A stretch of DNA of 64,000 nucleotides, from NCBI GenBank assembly GCA_007745835.1, contig CP036424.1, forward strand, positions 2,007,001 through 2,071,000, read 5' to 3'. Position numbers and translations under genes: made by a program. Source of the stretch: Planctomycetes bacterium MalM25 (GTDB taxonomy: Bacteria; Planctomycetota; Planctomycetia; Pirellulales; Lacipirellulaceae). Shown one piece after another: positions 54,127-63,490 of this stretch (position 1 is the first letter of the stretch; each line of letters begins with the position of its first letter). The notes under the pieces are model-generated. The model was not told where the DNA came from. It did no database searches and was given only the letters and a program-made list of their open reading frames with translations.

Positions 54127-55086
54127 TTACGTTCCAATCAGCTTCGAGGAAATGACGTCGAATAGTTGCTTGGTGATTTTTAGGTCAGTAGCCCTCTCCA
54201 ATTCGCGGATACCAGTCGCGCTGGTGACATTTATCTCTGTCATGACGTTCCCGATCACATCGATACCGACAAAAATCAGATCTTTATCGCGAAGCGCGGG
54301 ACCGATCTGCTCGCAAATCCAAGTGTCACGGTCGGTGAGCGGTCGGATCTCGGTCCGCGCCCCGGCGTCCATGTTGCCGCGGTGGTCACCCGGGGTTGGG
54401 ATGCGAACCAGAGCTTTGGGAATCGGCTTGCCGTCAATCAGGATGATCCGTTTGTCACCCGAATCGACGATATCGGTAAGGTATTTCTGCAACATGATAT
54501 AACGCGAGCCATAATGGCTGACCGTTTCGAGAACCACGTTTCGATTCCCGTCTTCGGCATCGGTGACGAACACGGATCGGCCACCCATCAGGTCGAGTGG
54601 TTTGACCACGACCTTTTGATGCTCGGCCACAAAATTACGCATCTCCTGTCGTGAACGAGTGATGAGCGTGGGTGGGGCACAATCCGGAAACCACGCCATA
54701 AACGCTTTTTCGTTGGCATCTCGCAAGCCCTGCGGCCCATTGATTACCAAGGCTCCGTCATCTTCTGCACGTTGCAGTACGTAGGTTGCGAAGATGTACT
54801 GCATGTCGAAGGGTGGATCCTTACGCATCAAGATTACATCCATGTCACTCAGTAGAGTCACCGCGACGTTGCCGGCAACAAACCATTCAGTGTGATCGTC
54901 TGCGACCTGCAGTGCGGTCAGACGGCCGAAGGCCTGACCCTCGCGCAGCCATATATCGTGCAACTGCCCATAGTGTATTTCCCACCCTCTCCTTTGTGCT
55001 TCTAACAGCATGGCGAGGGAACTGTCCTTGTGAGGCTTGATGGCCTCGATGGGGTCCATGATGACTGCCAACCTGCGCCTTCTCAT
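54127..55086 (-). CDS. gshB: Glutathione synthetase
   Basis: About 319 residues from the ATG at 55086, which has GGAG nine bases upstream. It joins glycine to gamma-glutamylcysteine using ATP. Family marks are RKDPPFDMQYIFATYVLQ (about 86-103), VVVKPLDLMGGRSVF (ATP-grasp, about 156-170) and the C-terminal VGIDVIGNVMTEINVTSATGI. The start overlaps the stop of gshA in an ATGA arrangement, so the two are coupled. Together they give a complete glutathione pathway. Confidence 0.95.
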   Translation of the reverse strand: MRRRRLAVIMDPIEAIKPHKDSSLAMLLEAQRRGWEIHYGQLHDIWLREGQAFGRLTALQVADDHTEWFVAGNVAVTLLSDMDVILMRKDPPFDMQYIFATYVLQRAEDDGALVINGPQGLRDANEKAFMAWFPDCAPPTLITRSRQEMRNFVAEHQKVVVKPLDLMGGRSVFVTDAEDGNRNVVLETVSHYGSRYIMLQKYLTDIVDSGDKRIILIDGKPIPKALVRIPTPGDHRGNMDAGARTEIRPLTDRDTWICEQIGPALRDKDLIFVGIDVIGNVMTEINVTSATGIRELERATDLKITKQLFDVISSKLIGT

Positions 55087-56504
55087 CTGAATGTCTCCTC
55101 GCACATTGCAGGTAAAGCAGTGTTCATAGTTTCCATCCATTGGCCCTGAAAACGGCGCAAGAGAGCTTCGCCGAAAGTCTGACCCGATTGGGCGGCCTCT
55201 TGCAACGGCTCAAGGTAGCAGCTTTCGTCTTGTCCGTATTGGTTCCGATATCCGCGTCGCTGCAAGCCCTGCCGCGCCAGCTCAAGGATCCACAATGCAA
55301 GCTCCTGCACGGTCCCGTTTCGAAACGGCGTCCGAAAACCGTGTTTTGCGACCTCTCGTTCCAGCGCGTATCTTTCTTCCGGTGTCCATGTACCGATACG
55401 CTCCCAAGCCGCATCCAGCGATTGGGCGTCGTACAACAGACCTGCCCACAACGCAGGTAGCGCCGCGACTCGCGAGATGGGACCAGCATCGGCACCACGC
55501 ATCTCCAAAAAGTGCTTCAATCGCACTTGGGGGAAGACCGTCGTTAGATGATCTTCCCAATCGCTGAGCATGGGCCGCTGACCCGGCAAGACAGCCAACT
55601 GACCGGCCAGAAAGTCGCAAAAAGACAACCCGCTGGCATCGATATATTTGCCATCCCGGCAAACGAAATACATGGGCACATCAAGGGCGTAGTCGGTGTA
55701 TCGCTCGAATCCCATGCCTGTCTCGAATACGAAGGGCAGGGAGCCACAGCGCCCGGGGTCGGTATCGCTCCATACAAAGCTGCGATTGCTAAGGTAGCCA
55801 CTGAATTTCCCCTCCGCGAATGGCGAATTGGCAAACAGGGCGGTCGCCACCGGCTGTAGAGCCAACGCGACTCGATATTTCTTCACCATGTCGGCTTCGT
55901 CAGCGAAGTCGGCGGTGACTTGGAGCGCACAGGTGCTTTGCATCATGTCAAGGCCGAGTGAACCGTACTTGGGCATGTAGTCCCGCATGATCCGATAGCG
56001 CTGCTTGGGCATCCAGGGCAATTCCTTTCGAGTGTGCTTGGGTTGATGCCCCAATGCCAGGAAACGCAGTCCAAGTTGGTCAGCCAGGATTTCAAGTTCC
56101 CGATGGTACGCCTTGGTCTCCTGAAACGTCTGATGTGCGTCGCCTAGCGCGGCACCGGATAGCTCGATTTGACCGCCAGGTTCCAGCGTGATGGTGCGGT
56201 TCTTCTTCACAGCAGCGATCGGAAGTCCGCGTTCTTCGATTGGTTGCCAACCGAAACTCGACATACTTTCCAATAACGCTTTGATCCCCGGTTCCGGCCC
56301 ATCGTAGGCTGCAGGGCGAAAGTCGCTGGCATGGTAAACGAACTGTTCTTGTTCCGTGCCCAGAGCAAACAACTCGGGAGCCTTACAGCCTGATTCCAAA
56401 TACTCGACAAGTTGCGCTTTGCTTTCCACCGGAATCGATTCAGCGTCGCCGAGGCGCGAACGCTCGGCCTTCTTCTGATCCACGATTGAGTCTACCGATT
56501 TCAT
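55083..56504 (-). CDS. gshA: Glutamate-cysteine ligase, plant/alphaproteobacterial type
   Basis: About 473 residues from the ATG at 56504; a TTG two codons earlier overlaps the upstream stop and is an alternative. It makes gamma-glutamylcysteine. The GCS2-type fold is clear: LGTEQEQFVYH (active-site Glu region), ITLEPGGQIELSGA (about 104-117), MMQSTCALQVTADF, and LPFVFETGMGFERY. The length fits the plant-like class. Most planctomycetes are not known for glutathione, so this pair may have been acquired. It is the fourth gene of the minus-strand operon. Confidence 0.93.
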   Translation of the reverse strand: MKSVDSIVDQKKAERSRLGDAESIPVESKAQLVEYLESGCKAPELFALGTEQEQFVYHASDFRPAAYDGPEPGIKALLESMSSFGWQPIEERGLPIAAVKKNRTITLEPGGQIELSGAALGDAHQTFQETKAYHRELEILADQLGLRFLALGHQPKHTRKELPWMPKQRYRIMRDYMPKYGSLGLDMMQSTCALQVTADFADEADMVKKYRVALALQPVATALFANSPFAEGKFSGYLSNRSFVWSDTDPGRCGSLPFVFETGMGFERYTDYALDVPMYFVCRDGKYIDASGLSFCDFLAGQLAVLPGQRPMLSDWEDHLTTVFPQVRLKHFLEMRGADAGPISRVAALPALWAGLLYDAQSLDAAWERIGTWTPEERYALEREVAKHGFRTPFRNGTVQELALWILELARQGLQRRGYRNQYGQDESCYLEPLQEAAQSGQTFGEALLRRFQGQWMETMNTALPAMCEETFR

Positions 56505-56506
56505 GT

Positions 56507-58654
56507 TCAATCTACCCAGTGCAAGACGTCACGAATGACACTCCATCTCGGTTGTTGCGGCTGGTTGGACTTGCCAAGAATCCAGTAGTCCGAAAGCTTT
56601 CGCAAAGTGTTATCCGTACGTTTAAGGTCGATCCACGTGTTGAGGAAGGTCCTCATGCGATCTTCCCCCCGTGCAACCGGAAAAGCGACCGGTACACGGT
56701 GAATCGTCGGCTGCGGAACAACCACCGCAAATTCAGGGTGAAGCAATGTCCAAGCCGACCCAGCTTCAGCCGAGAATAACAGCGCATCATAAGAGTCGCC
56801 CTCTCCTGCGACAAAATCCTGCGGCGAATCGACGAGTTTAATCTGTGGATCGGTCAAGAATGGTTGTACCAACTCTCGAAATTGCGACAGATTGCTCGGT
56901 ACCGCCAGCCTGATACCGTCGATCTGGATGATGCTTTCCCGGGTCATGAAATCGTTGCGACGGTGATCGCGCACGACGAAGGCAACCGTTTCTTCGAGAT
57001 AAGGTTTTGTGAACTCAACCTCCATTGCACGCCCGGGCGTCACCACGGCGCCTGACATCACCACATCGATCGCTCCGTCCGAAAGCAGCTCGGCCCCCTT
57101 TGATTTCCCCATGGGCACCAACTCCAGCTTCACACTCAGGTCATCAGCCAGTACGTGGGCCAAGTCAATGTCGTAGCCGACCAGCTGCCCGGAGTTATTG
57201 CGGAACGTGAATGGCAACCGCTGGTCGCGGTAGCCGACACGGAGTGTCCCACGGGAACGAATGCGCTCGAGTGCCGATTCAGAAACGTCCGGACTCGCTT
57301 CGGCCGGTTCCGAATCGAGCTCTGTTACCTGCAATGACGAAGGCATCATCAACCGGCGGCTCATGAAGTCAGTGTTTGCCGAGTCGCCGCGCGATGCATC
57401 CGCAAAGATCAGGCGGACGCCCAATACTCCCAGGAAGATAATCGCAACGGTGCCAACGGCCACCGCGATCAGCTGCTTCTTTCTAACCTGCAATTTGCCC
57501 GCCAGCGAACAGGCGCTCACAGCTCCAAACATCAGGATGAAAGCGCCCGACGCGACCATGCCGAATCTGCCGGTGAAGACATTGGCAACCACATACAACT
57601 GAAACAAGTCAGACGGGATTCGCAGTTGATCCAACAGGAACGGAATCGCCACCATGCTGCTGCCGAACTTGCTGAACAAACCCGAAATCAAGAAACCGGG
57701 CCACTGCGCAAGCGAGATCGCGACCCCGGATAGCCAAGAGGCGAACACGATGAAGCCAAGGATCAGGATTTCTCCCGGGCCGGGGAAGGCGAATGCCAGT
57801 GGAATCAGTACGTCTACTGCACTGGGCGCATCCTTGGATTCAGGCGCGCACTTTCGGACAAGAACCTTGGCGTGGTCAGCCAGCAGAGGTAGCACGACAA
57901 ACACGCTGCCGGTGGCAAACGCCGTGATCAGCGCGTCGCGGGCCGGCCCCATGATTTCCCGGTATTTCAGTGTCAGCACTGCAGTGGCGAACATGGGCAA
58001 GAACCAAATCGCCAAGGCAAACCAGAACACCAAATAGGTCGCGAAATAGATTTCGAGCGATTGCATTTCGGCGAAGTCCAGCGTACCGGCCGCCCGTGCC
58101 GTGATCGCGAAGACACCAATCGGGGAAAGCCTCGCAATGAACTTCGACACCCGCGACAGGGAAGTAGAAATCGTGTCCAGGGCATCCAGGATCGACTGCT
58201 TTTTATCGATTCCAATCAGGGCGGCCCCGACTCCCATGGCGAACACTACAACCGCAGGCACGGTTCCAGTGGCCAAAGAGTTGAAAGGATTCTTGGGGAT
58301 GAACAGATTGATGAAGTCAAATTTGGGAGACGGCTCCACCAAGGACGTGCTGAAGTAGGAACCCGATTCCGCTTGTGGATACGCCAGCGGCATGAGCACG
58401 ATGAAGACCAGCGCAACAGCCCACAAAAATCCCAACAACGTGATGGCGCGTTTGACAAGAATTCCCGCGTTGCCCGAACTCAACCGGCCCAGTCCGTAGA
58501 TCAGTGAAACAAAGACGTAGGGCAGAACGGTCATCTGCAGCAGACCGATGTAGGCGTCGCCCACGATACCCAACGGCGAGATCAACTCACCGAAGAAGAC
58601 GCCCGCGACGACTCCTACGACAAATCCGATCAGGACTTTCGTGGCCAAGCTCAT
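56507..58654 (-). CDS. SDF-type (dicarboxylate/amino-acid) symporter fused to a solute-binding domain
   Basis: About 715 residues. Residues 1 to about 400 form the multi-helix membrane domain of the DAACS/SDF family, with VPAVVVFAMGVGAALIGI and RLSPIGVFAITARAAG. The usual NMDGT cation motif is not found at its normal place; PLAFAFPGPGEILI stands there instead. Residues from about 455 to 690 form a bacterial solute-binding family 3 domain starting GTLRVGYRDQRLPFTFRNNSGQLVGYDIDLAH, with MSGAVVTPGRAMEVEFTKPY. This joins a transporter and its own ligand-binding lobe in one chain. The ATG at 58654 is preferred over an upstream TTG (58678). Confidence 0.88.
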   Translation of the reverse strand: MSLATKVLIGFVVGVVAGVFFGELISPLGIVGDAYIGLLQMTVLPYVFVSLIYGLGRLSSGNAGILVKRAITLLGFLWAVALVFIVLMPLAYPQAESGSYFSTSLVEPSPKFDFINLFIPKNPFNSLATGTVPAVVVFAMGVGAALIGIDKKQSILDALDTISTSLSRVSKFIARLSPIGVFAITARAAGTLDFAEMQSLEIYFATYLVFWFALAIWFLPMFATAVLTLKYREIMGPARDALITAFATGSVFVVLPLLADHAKVLVRKCAPESKDAPSAVDVLIPLAFAFPGPGEILILGFIVFASWLSGVAISLAQWPGFLISGLFSKFGSSMVAIPFLLDQLRIPSDLFQLYVVANVFTGRFGMVASGAFILMFGAVSACSLAGKLQVRKKQLIAVAVGTVAIIFLGVLGVRLIFADASRGDSANTDFMSRRLMMPSSLQVTELDSEPAEASPDVSESALERIRSRGTLRVGYRDQRLPFTFRNNSGQLVGYDIDLAHVLADDLSVKLELVPMGKSKGAELLSDGAIDVVMSGAVVTPGRAMEVEFTKPYLEETVAFVVRDHRRNDFMTRESIIQIDGIRLAVPSNLSQFRELVQPFLTDPQIKLVDSPQDFVAGEGDSYDALLFSAEAGSAWTLLHPEFAVVVPQPTIHRVPVAFPVARGEDRMRTFLNTWIDLKRTDNTLRKLSDYWILGKSNQPQQPRWSVIRDVLHWVD

Positions 58655-58720
58655 GCGATTCTTTGCTGGCTTACTCAATACGCACCGCCTGGTTGAACTC
58701 TGGGAGCACCGATCCGCGCC

Positions 58721-59638
58721 TTAAAGTCTATCGACAATCGCCTTGGCCAAACGCTCGGGGACTTCGATCGGTGGCCAGTGGGCGCAGTCTTTCCAGATGT
58801 GCAAATCGATCTCGGGGTTGAGTTCCTTCATCTTGTGTGCCATCTCGACCTTGGCGTTAATGTCTTGCTCGCCCCAGTAGACGCTCGTCGGCGCCGAGAG
58901 CTTTGTGAGCCCGTCCCTCCAACGCTGGAGATTGGCTTTCCGCTCCAACTGGTAGCGATTCAAACGGGTCAAGAGACGATCACCGTTCTTCGCGCAGATC
59001 TGTGCGACCATCACGTCCAGCAGGGCTTTGCAGGGAGCATGCTCCTTGGAGAACAATCCGTCCTGAGCCATGAAATGCTCCATGGTTTCCGGCGGCAAGC
59101 TTTCTTTCGACAACTCGTCAGGTGCCTCCAGCATCGCGACCTGTTCCGGCACGAAATGCACCATGTCGACCAGCGTCGAACCGTTGAGGATGATCGCGTG
59201 CTTAATCTTAAATGGGAGCTTGCCTTCTTCGTGGCGAGCCATGATTTCGGCCCCGACCGTTTGCCCCATGTCGTGAATCACGAGCACGATTTCTTCCAGG
59301 CCCTCGCGGCGAGCGATTTCGACCAGCTGATCTGCCTTTTGGAATAATGAGTAGTGCGTTTCGAAGGAACCGTCGGTCGGTTTGTCGCTCTGGCCAAAGC
59401 CCAGGAAGTCGGAAACCACGACGCGTGTGTGAAGAGCCACGCGGGGAACAACATGCTTCCAGTCGATGGACGATCCGGGAAAGCCGTGGCTAATCAGTAC
59501 CCCATGACCGGGCCTTTTCGCTGTACCGGAAGCGTGGACAAAGAGTTTGTGGCCATCAATCTCCTCGAACCGGCCTTCGTCAATCCAGATCTGCAGGTCT
59601 TCGGGGATGGCTTCGTCAGTTTTTTCGCTTGCGCTCAT
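58721..59638 (-). CDS. Alpha/beta hydrolase (haloalkane-dehalogenase / epoxide-hydrolase-like)
   Basis: About 305 residues from the ATG at 59638. The oxyanion-hole motif HGFPGSSIDW (about 51-60) and the nucleophile elbow VIHDMGQTVG with Asp123 place it among Asp-nucleophile hydrolases such as haloalkane dehalogenases and epoxide hydrolases. The late acid is in WGEQDINAK and the catalytic His in KDCAHWPPIEVPE. The operon context with glutathione genes suggests a role in detoxifying or degrading a xenobiotic. The substrate cannot be named. Confidence 0.88.
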   Translation of the reverse strand: MSASEKTDEAIPEDLQIWIDEGRFEEIDGHKLFVHASGTAKRPGHGVLISHGFPGSSIDWKHVVPRVALHTRVVVSDFLGFGQSDKPTDGSFETHYSLFQKADQLVEIARREGLEEIVLVIHDMGQTVGAEIMARHEEGKLPFKIKHAIILNGSTLVDMVHFVPEQVAMLEAPDELSKESLPPETMEHFMAQDGLFSKEHAPCKALLDVMVAQICAKNGDRLLTRLNRYQLERKANLQRWRDGLTKLSAPTSVYWGEQDINAKVEMAHKMKELNPEIDLHIWKDCAHWPPIEVPERLAKAIVDRL

Positions 59639-59830
59639 GATCTCGTCGTTCCGTAAACCATTGGAGGGGATGATCCTGATTCGTATTTTCAGGAATTGCG
59701 AGGCCGAATGGGGCGAAAGCCACGACGATCGCGGCGATGACATCCAAAGCCTCTTTTTCCGAGATCCTTACGCAAGACCCAGTCAGTGAACGGATCACTG
59801 ACTGGGCCTGGGCGAGTTCATTCAATGCAA

Positions 59831-60940
59831 CTAGAAGCCAGCCGGCCAGCGCAAAGGTTTCGTGGTAAGCGGGGCGCGCGGTGTCGTGCGTCTTGTCAAT
59901 CCGCTCTGATGCAGTCTCCAGACGAATTGATCGAAGCGGTCGCCGCCAAAGAAGGGTTCGCCATGGTGGACCATAAGTGGCACGCCGCCGTGTCCCGTTG
60001 CCGCCATACCCTCGGCGTTGTCGATCCAGATCTGGTCGATTTCCTCCGGATTCTTCTGGATGTAGGCGATCGCCTCGTCGTAATCAAGACCGTCGACCCG
60101 ATTCATGTACTCCTTCACATAATTCGGCCAATGACCCTTGGCTGGATCGTCGGCAGCATTGGGGTTAATCGGGTTCACAATGCCGCTCCAGATCAGATAG
60201 GAAACCTGGTTGACGAATTCGATCCCCTTGCCTTGCTTTTCGGCATAGCAGCCCAGCCGCGTGATCCAGAAGATATAGGGCTGCACCTCCGGCGGATGAG
60301 TAGACAGCCAATTGTCCGGTCCCGGAACTTTCCCCTTCGGATTCCATATCATCCGCACCGGGTCGGGAACTGGCATGGAGAACGGAACTCCGAGGAACTT
60401 GCCCTGCCGCGGAGCATCCCAGGCCATATCGGGAACCTTATAAGGAAGGCTGAACAGACCGCCAGCTTTGCCGGAGCCGCCCTTGGTCGAGCGAACCGCT
60501 ACCGGTAGGACGATCCGAATGTTCACGTTGACGTTGTAGTTGGAATTCAGCCATACCAGTCGGTTCAAGACAAGGTAGCTATAGGGACTGCGCATCGACC
60601 AGAAAACGTCGACTTCCATCGGGTCATCTTCGGTCACGAGCCGCGTGCGGGGTGCAGGCACTCCCTCGATTCGAGGCTTGTAAACGTTGTCCTGGAAATG
60701 GGTCCACAAAAATGCCTCCTGATTCATTTTCGGATCATCCGTGACCGGCATCGGCGGCAGTTCCGGAACGGCGGGGTCGTTCGGCCACTCCGTGCCCACG
60801 GTGGCATTCAGCTTGTCGTAAAGCTCAGGCGTGATCTTCGGGAACGATTGCTGTATCGCTTCTTGCGACTTAGCAAACTGCGCCACGAAGAGTACCGCCG
60901 TGACGGCAGTCAAGAACATTCGGCATCTAGCTGCGTTCAC
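59831..60940 (-). CDS. Exported GST-kappa / HCCA-isomerase-like protein
   Basis: A 369-residue protein with a signal peptide (about 1-25). From about residue 108 it has the thioredoxin-like DsbA/HCCA-isomerase fold: VDVFWSMRSPYSYL (catalytic Ser118 before Pro-Tyr), later GKFLGVPFSMPVPDPVR, and the C-terminal GGVPLMVHHGEPFFGGDRFDQF. Members use glutathione (GST kappa, 2-hydroxychromene-2-carboxylate isomerase). It is much longer than usual and appears to be exported, both atypical. The GTG start at 60940 has AAGGTGG seven bases upstream. It is the first gene of the operon with gshA and gshB. Confidence 0.82.
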   Translation of the reverse strand: MNAARCRMFLTAVTAVLFVAQFAKSQEAIQQSFPKITPELYDKLNATVGTEWPNDPAVPELPPMPVTDDPKMNQEAFLWTHFQDNVYKPRIEGVPAPRTRLVTEDDPMEVDVFWSMRSPYSYLVLNRLVWLNSNYNVNVNIRIVLPVAVRSTKGGSGKAGGLFSLPYKVPDMAWDAPRQGKFLGVPFSMPVPDPVRMIWNPKGKVPGPDNWLSTHPPEVQPYIFWITRLGCYAEKQGKGIEFVNQVSYLIWSGIVNPINPNAADDPAKGHWPNYVKEYMNRVDGLDYDEAIAYIQKNPEEIDQIWIDNAEGMAATGHGGVPLMVHHGEPFFGGDRFDQFVWRLHQSGLTRRTTPRAPLTTKPLRWPAGF

Positions 60941-61588
60941 AATTGTTCCACCTTTCTGTCAGATCTTGGGTTGGCAAGTTCGTCCGTCGATTGAAATCAG
61001 ATCGCGGGATTCGGCAGTGTTTAGATTCTTCGTGCAAAAATTGCAGTCTTGGCTCATTCTCCAAGAGGAATACGAAGCACTCCTATCTATTCTGCATCAA
61101 ACGCTCCCAACTAATATGCAGTTTCGGCCTAAAGTAGCCCTGGTGGGGCACATGCCCCAACTCCATCGACGGAACCGTTCGCAGTGTTGGCGATGAGAAC
61201 CGACTGAGGAATGAGTACTTGGGCGAGCGCGTTTGCACACTCGCACGTTGATGGGCGTCCTCATCACGTGTGTTCACCCGAATACTATCGAAGGCCCCTT
61301 GCAAGATTGCTACAACCGGAATCTCCGGTATATGTCTCGTCTGCGGAACAAGCGTAATAAGGGCGAACAGACAAACGCAGTGAACGGGATCGGACGATTA
61401 ACGAACTAGGTGCACAAACGCATCCAAGGTCGACAATTGGATCTTCAAGTCTTCTTCCGAACCTGAGAGTCGTTTCTTCAAGATAACTCTTAGCCTGCCT
61501 TCCGCGGCAGCCTGGTTGTTCGAGGAAAAGTGTTACGCGTCGGTTTTGCATCTTTGACGCCCGAAGAGCTGAGCCTCTCCAAACAGAT
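60941..61588. other. Divergent intergenic region, no gene seen
   Basis: About 650 bp between the GST-kappa-like gene and the porin gene. It should carry promoters for both the glutathione operon and the porin. No clear promoter, operator or coding frame was recognised. Confidence 0.5.
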
Positions 61589-63043
61589 ATGGATATCGAC
61601 ATGCACCATCCGATCTTTCGCATTGTCACATGCATTGGCTTATCCGGTTGCTTGCTCGTAGCGGCGGCTAACGCCCAAGTCGCGTTCGACCCGCTCGGAG
61701 ACGACTCTTTCGCGTTCGGAGAATTCGCGACGAATGCTCCGAGTTCTAAGTTTTCGCCAACTTCCTCGCCGCTGATGCCCATCTCATATTGTGAGGAGGA
61801 TTGCGATTCGTGTGATGCAGCGTATGGCCAAAGCAGTGGCTGCTGCTGCTCGGGCCGCCATTGCGACTGCATCTGTTGTCGCAGCGAACTCACCGGTGAC
61901 TGGTGCGGAATGCGAACTCATTTGGCCGAAAACGGGATTGCGATTCAGAGCTCACTCACCCAGTTCTACCAGGGCGTAGCTAGTGGAGGTGCAGAGCAGA
62001 AATTCCGCTATGGCGCCAAGCTCGATCTGTTCACCGAAGTTAACACCGAAAAGATGGGGCTGTGGAAAGGTGGCAGTTTTTTCCTACACGGCGTCAGTTG
62101 GAATTTCGGTCAAAACTCGAATGCCGATGCGACATTCCTGGCTCCTGTCAACGCCAGTCTGACCTACCCGGAGGCCGAACCATCATTTGGGGTCAGTTCC
62201 TTTTGGTTTCAACAAGAGTTGGGCGACCAAGGCTACGCCGCGTTGGTCGGCAGGTATGATCTGCTCGACGTGTGGGGGTTGTTTTATCCAGACTACGGCA
62301 AGGGTGTCGACGGATTCATGAATGTCTCGTCATTCGTTCCTTTCAATGTCGTTCTCACAGGCCTGCCACCGGTTTCCAACTTGGCAGGCATCGTCAAGGC
62401 GGGTGAGCAGGGTGTGGAGGGGGCGTTTCTCGTGTTGGAGAATGCAAACAGTCCCACCACCCTTGGATTGGAATTCCCCAACGGGGTAACTCTTTTATCG
62501 GCTCTTCGGAAGTACACGAAATTAGGTGGGCTTCGAGGTACGCACACCTTGGCCGCCTGGTATGCTACCGGTGATTTTACTTCATTCGACACCAACAGTT
62601 GGGTCGATTTCCCACCTGGACTCAACGCGACACCAACACGTAGCGGAAGTTGGTCGGCGATGTACATCGGTGAACAACGACTGTGGCAAGATCCCTGCAA
62701 TGAAAAAAGGTATACAAACCTGTTGGGGTACCTTGACTTTGCCGACAGTGACACCAACCCGTTCCAAGTGACCGCAGGTGGTTCGATTGAGTCGTTTGGG
62801 TTCTTCTTGAGTCGACCAGGCGACCGTATGGGAATCGCTGGCTTTTACAACGGGCTGGGTGAGTTTTCCAATCTACTCAGCGTACTTGAACCGGCTGGCG
62901 ACGTGTACGGTTGTGAAATCTATTATAACGCTGAAGTAAATCCCTGGTTTCATGTCACATTTGATCTGCAAGCTGTGAATCCGTCATTGAATTCTCGTGA
63001 TACAGCGATCGTGGCGGGCTTGCGAGCCAAGTTAGATTTCTGA
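61589..63043 (+). CDS. OprB-type carbohydrate-selective porin
   Basis: A 484-residue outer-membrane protein with a signal peptide (about 1-30). An unusual Cys-rich stretch follows (about 68-98, with EEDCDSCDAAYGQSSGCCC and CDCICC). From about 105 to the end is the OprB family beta-barrel: HLAENGIAIQSSLTQFYQG at its start, KLDLFTEVNTEKMGLWKGG, and a C-terminal Phe (KLDF) as expected for outer-membrane barrels. It should let sugars or other small solutes cross the outer membrane. It is divergent from the glutathione operon. Linkage to rhamnose uptake is possible but distant. Confidence 0.9.
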   Translation: MDIDMHHPIFRIVTCIGLSGCLLVAAANAQVAFDPLGDDSFAFGEFATNAPSSKFSPTSSPLMPISYCEEDCDSCDAAYGQSSGCCCSGRHCDCICCRSELTGDWCGMRTHLAENGIAIQSSLTQFYQGVASGGAEQKFRYGAKLDLFTEVNTEKMGLWKGGSFFLHGVSWNFGQNSNADATFLAPVNASLTYPEAEPSFGVSSFWFQQELGDQGYAALVGRYDLLDVWGLFYPDYGKGVDGFMNVSSFVPFNVVLTGLPPVSNLAGIVKAGEQGVEGAFLVLENANSPTTLGLEFPNGVTLLSALRKYTKLGGLRGTHTLAAWYATGDFTSFDTNSWVDFPPGLNATPTRSGSWSAMYIGEQRLWQDPCNEKRYTNLLGYLDFADSDTNPFQVTAGGSIESFGFFLSRPGDRMGIAGFYNGLGEFSNLLSVLEPAGDVYGCEIYYNAEVNPWFHVTFDLQAVNPSLNSRDTAIVAGLRAKLDF

Positions 63044-63082
63044 TTAAAATCTACCACGATCGTGCTATTCAACAAGCGTCCT

Positions 63083-63366
63083 ATTCAACAAGGTTGTCAC
63101 TTCATATCGACCGGCAATCGTTCGGTCGGTATCGGTCGTCGAGCAGCGAACGAAGTCACCCGATTGTCACGAATCATGCACGGTTCATCAACGGCGCATG
63201 GCTTAAAAGCGTGTAGGCACGCAACGACCCGATAGCCAGTTGTCTCTTCGGCTCGTCAGGCCGCTTTCCGTTCGTAGTGCTTCAACACACCGCCGAGCCA
63301 CTGCCGGCAGACGATCTCTTCATCCTCACTTGGCGGATCATCGACCTCGGGCCAGACGCCGAGCAG
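63083..63366 (-). mobile_element. Partial rve-type IS (left end and transposase 3' end)
   Basis: Starts with ATTCAACAAGGTTGTCA and has the conserved left noncoding part. It carries the last 37 or so codons of the transposase (stop at 63256), then breaks at 63366 where another left-end copy begins. A further TATTCAACAAG fragment lies just to the left, at 63065. Confidence 0.8.
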
Positions 63367-63372
63367 CGTCCT

Positions 63373-63490
63373 GTTCAACAAGGTTGTCCGAGTAGGCACC
63401 TCGTTGAATGAAGTTTGTTTGTCCGATTTCGAGTGCTTCGCCGATGAGTCGATTGTCGCGAATCAGCCCCGATCTGTCACCGGCCGTCCC
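63373..63490 (-). mobile_element. Short rve-type IS left-end fragment
   Basis: Begins GTTCAACAAGGTTGTCC and has a diverged form of the left noncoding region, with CGATTGTCGCGAATC near 63450. It contains no transposase sequence and ends at the next left-end copy. Confidence 0.7.
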
